From Phenylobacterium sp. RIFCSPHIGHO2_01_FULL_69_31 (GTDB lineage Bacteria; Pseudomonadota; Alphaproteobacteria; Caulobacterales; Caulobacteraceae), in NCBI RefSeq assembly GCF_001824475.1, contig NZ_MHXN01000014.1:62001-126000 (forward strand): a stretch of 64,000 nucleotides of DNA. Direction: 5' to 3'. This document shows, piece by piece, positions 63,385 to 64,000 of the stretch. A model generated the notes under the pieces. It worked only from the letters and a program-made list of their open reading frames with translations. It was not told where the DNA came from and made no database searches. Made by a program: the position numbers and the translations under genes. The number at the start of each line of letters is the position of its first letter. Within the stretch, counting starts at the first letter, position 1.

Positions 63385-64000
63385 TCAGCTCAGTTCCATG
63401 GTTTGGCTGGCGCGGCGCTTGCGCTCCCTGAGGACGACCTCGCGCGCCAGTTTCAGATAGGCCTGGCTGCCGGCGCACTTGAGGTCATAGACCAGGGCCG
63501 GCTTGCCGAACGACGGGGCCTCGGAGACGCGGACGTTCCGCGGGATCACCGTCTGATAGACCGCCTCGCCGAAGTGGGCGCGAACGTCGCTGGCCACCTG
63601 TTCGGAGAGCGAGTTGCGGCGGTCGTACATGGTGAGGACCACGCCCTGGAGCTCCAGGGCCGGGTTGAGGCTGCCCCGCACCAGGTCGATGGTCCGCATC
63701 AGCTGGGAGAGGCCTTCCAGGGCGAAGAACTCGCACTGCAGGGGCACCAGCACCGCGTTGGCGGCGGCCATGGCGTTGACGGTCAGGAGGTTCAGCGACG
63801 GCGGGCAGTCGATGAGGACGTAGGTGTACGCGCCGGTCGAGCGGATCGGGGCGATGGCGTCGCGCAGCTTGAACGAGCGGCGGGCCTGCTGGCCGAGTTC
63901 CAGCTCTACGCCGGAGAGGTCGGGGTCGGAGGGGATCAGGTCGAGGCCGGGCACCGAGGTCTTCACCACGGCCTCCAGCAGCGGCTTCTCGCCCATCAGA
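63385..64000 (-). CDS. parA: chromosome partitioning ATPase ParA, 5' end outside window
   Basis: The C-terminal ~205 residues of a ParA/Soj Walker-type ATPase; the N terminus with the KGGxxKT P-loop lies beyond the right edge. Visible are the Walker B region YVLIDCPPSLNLLTVNAM, the segment VPLQCEFFALEGLSQLM, GVVLTMYDRRNSLSEQV and VIPRNVRVSEAPSFGKP, all characteristic of chromosomal ParA. With ParB it moves the origin region. Sequence continues in frame to the window end. Confidence 0.97.
   Translation of the reverse strand, partial: LMGEKPLLEAVVKTSVPGLDLIPSDPDLSGVELELGQQARRSFKLRDAIAPIRSTGAYTYVLIDCPPSLNLLTVNAMAAANAVLVPLQCEFFALEGLSQLMRTIDLVRGSLNPALELQGVVLTMYDRRNSLSEQVASDVRAHFGEAVYQTVIPRNVRVSEAPSFGKPALVYDLKCAGSQAYLKLAREVVLRERKRRASQTMELS

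Noticed and set aside
62516-64000. parS sites near parAB
   Set aside because: I looked for GTT-N-CACGTG-N-AAC type sequences and found none in the window; they probably lie beyond the right edge.

Overview
The window is a gene-dense, GC-rich stretch of an alphaproteobacterial chromosome, most likely from the Caulobacterales. Phenylobacterium or a close relative of Caulobacter is my inference. Supporting signs are the parA-parB-holA-lptE-leuS-DUF3576-NtrZ block, a CenR-type response regulator near it, the chvI-chvG-hprK-EIIA-HPr block, the flagellin-glycosylation pair PseB/PseC (FlmA/FlmB in Caulobacter), and short palindromic repeats with a DUF559 gene. parAB suggests that the right end lies near the replication origin. 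I see no prophage, insertion sequence or CRISPR array.

Layout. 1-2.6 kb: leucine genes leuD and leuB with small neighbours. 2.7-10.1 kb: a MarR-GNAT fusion with its own operator, an EVE protein, a DUF1080 protein, a thioesterase, asd, rarD, an outer-membrane beta-barrel gene broken by an in-frame TGA, a serine hydrolase and pdxY. 10.2-12.7 kb: ahcY and bioB diverge from a region holding a perfect palindrome. 12.9-15.1 kb: an ABC exporter, then a DUF559 nuclease gene bounded by inverted copies of a chromosomal repeat. 15.1-20.5 kb: HPr (apparently starting at CTG), EIIA, HprK, ChvG and ChvI, with a large unknown gene diverging from chvI. 20.5-29.5 kb: a beta-propeller protein, a LysR regulator, PseC/PseB, a FliL-like secreted protein, an SDR, a pterin dehydratase, a HAD hydrolase, a VanZ-like protein, a glycosyltransferase-like protein and a GPH transporter. 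29.8-34.8 kb: an orphan AceE-like transketolase and the reverse-transsulfuration pair. 35-40.7 kb: a c-type cytochrome lipoprotein, a TonB receptor-HupE-membrane anchor operon, a DUF6766 protein and tRNA-Arg(CCG). 40.9-50.7 kb: a PQQ/cytochrome dehydrogenase-like protein, dnaJ, dnaK with a sigma-32-type promoter, a zincin-like protein, a dienelactone hydrolase and ftsK. 50.7-64 kb: a UVR-motif protein, a LolA-like protein, a candidate small RNA, xth, cenR, an L,D-transpeptidase, an AraC regulator, a zincin-like protein, yggS, thiE, ntrZ, a DUF3576 lipoprotein, leuS, lptE, holA, parB and parA (cut by the edge).

How the parts work together. ahcY makes homocysteine, which the CBS/CGL pair can turn into cysteine. 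asd and leuDB serve amino-acid synthesis. HPr, EIIA and HprK form a regulatory (nitrogen-type) PTS next to the envelope sensor pair ChvGI. DnaKJ, FtsK, CenR, LptE, LolA, ParAB and HolA are core envelope, division and replication functions. The most unusual points are the repeat-bounded DUF559 unit, the CTG-initiated HPr directly after an in-frame TAA, the interrupted beta-barrel gene, a well-formed unannotated small RNA before xth, and several structured leaders (asd, CBS).
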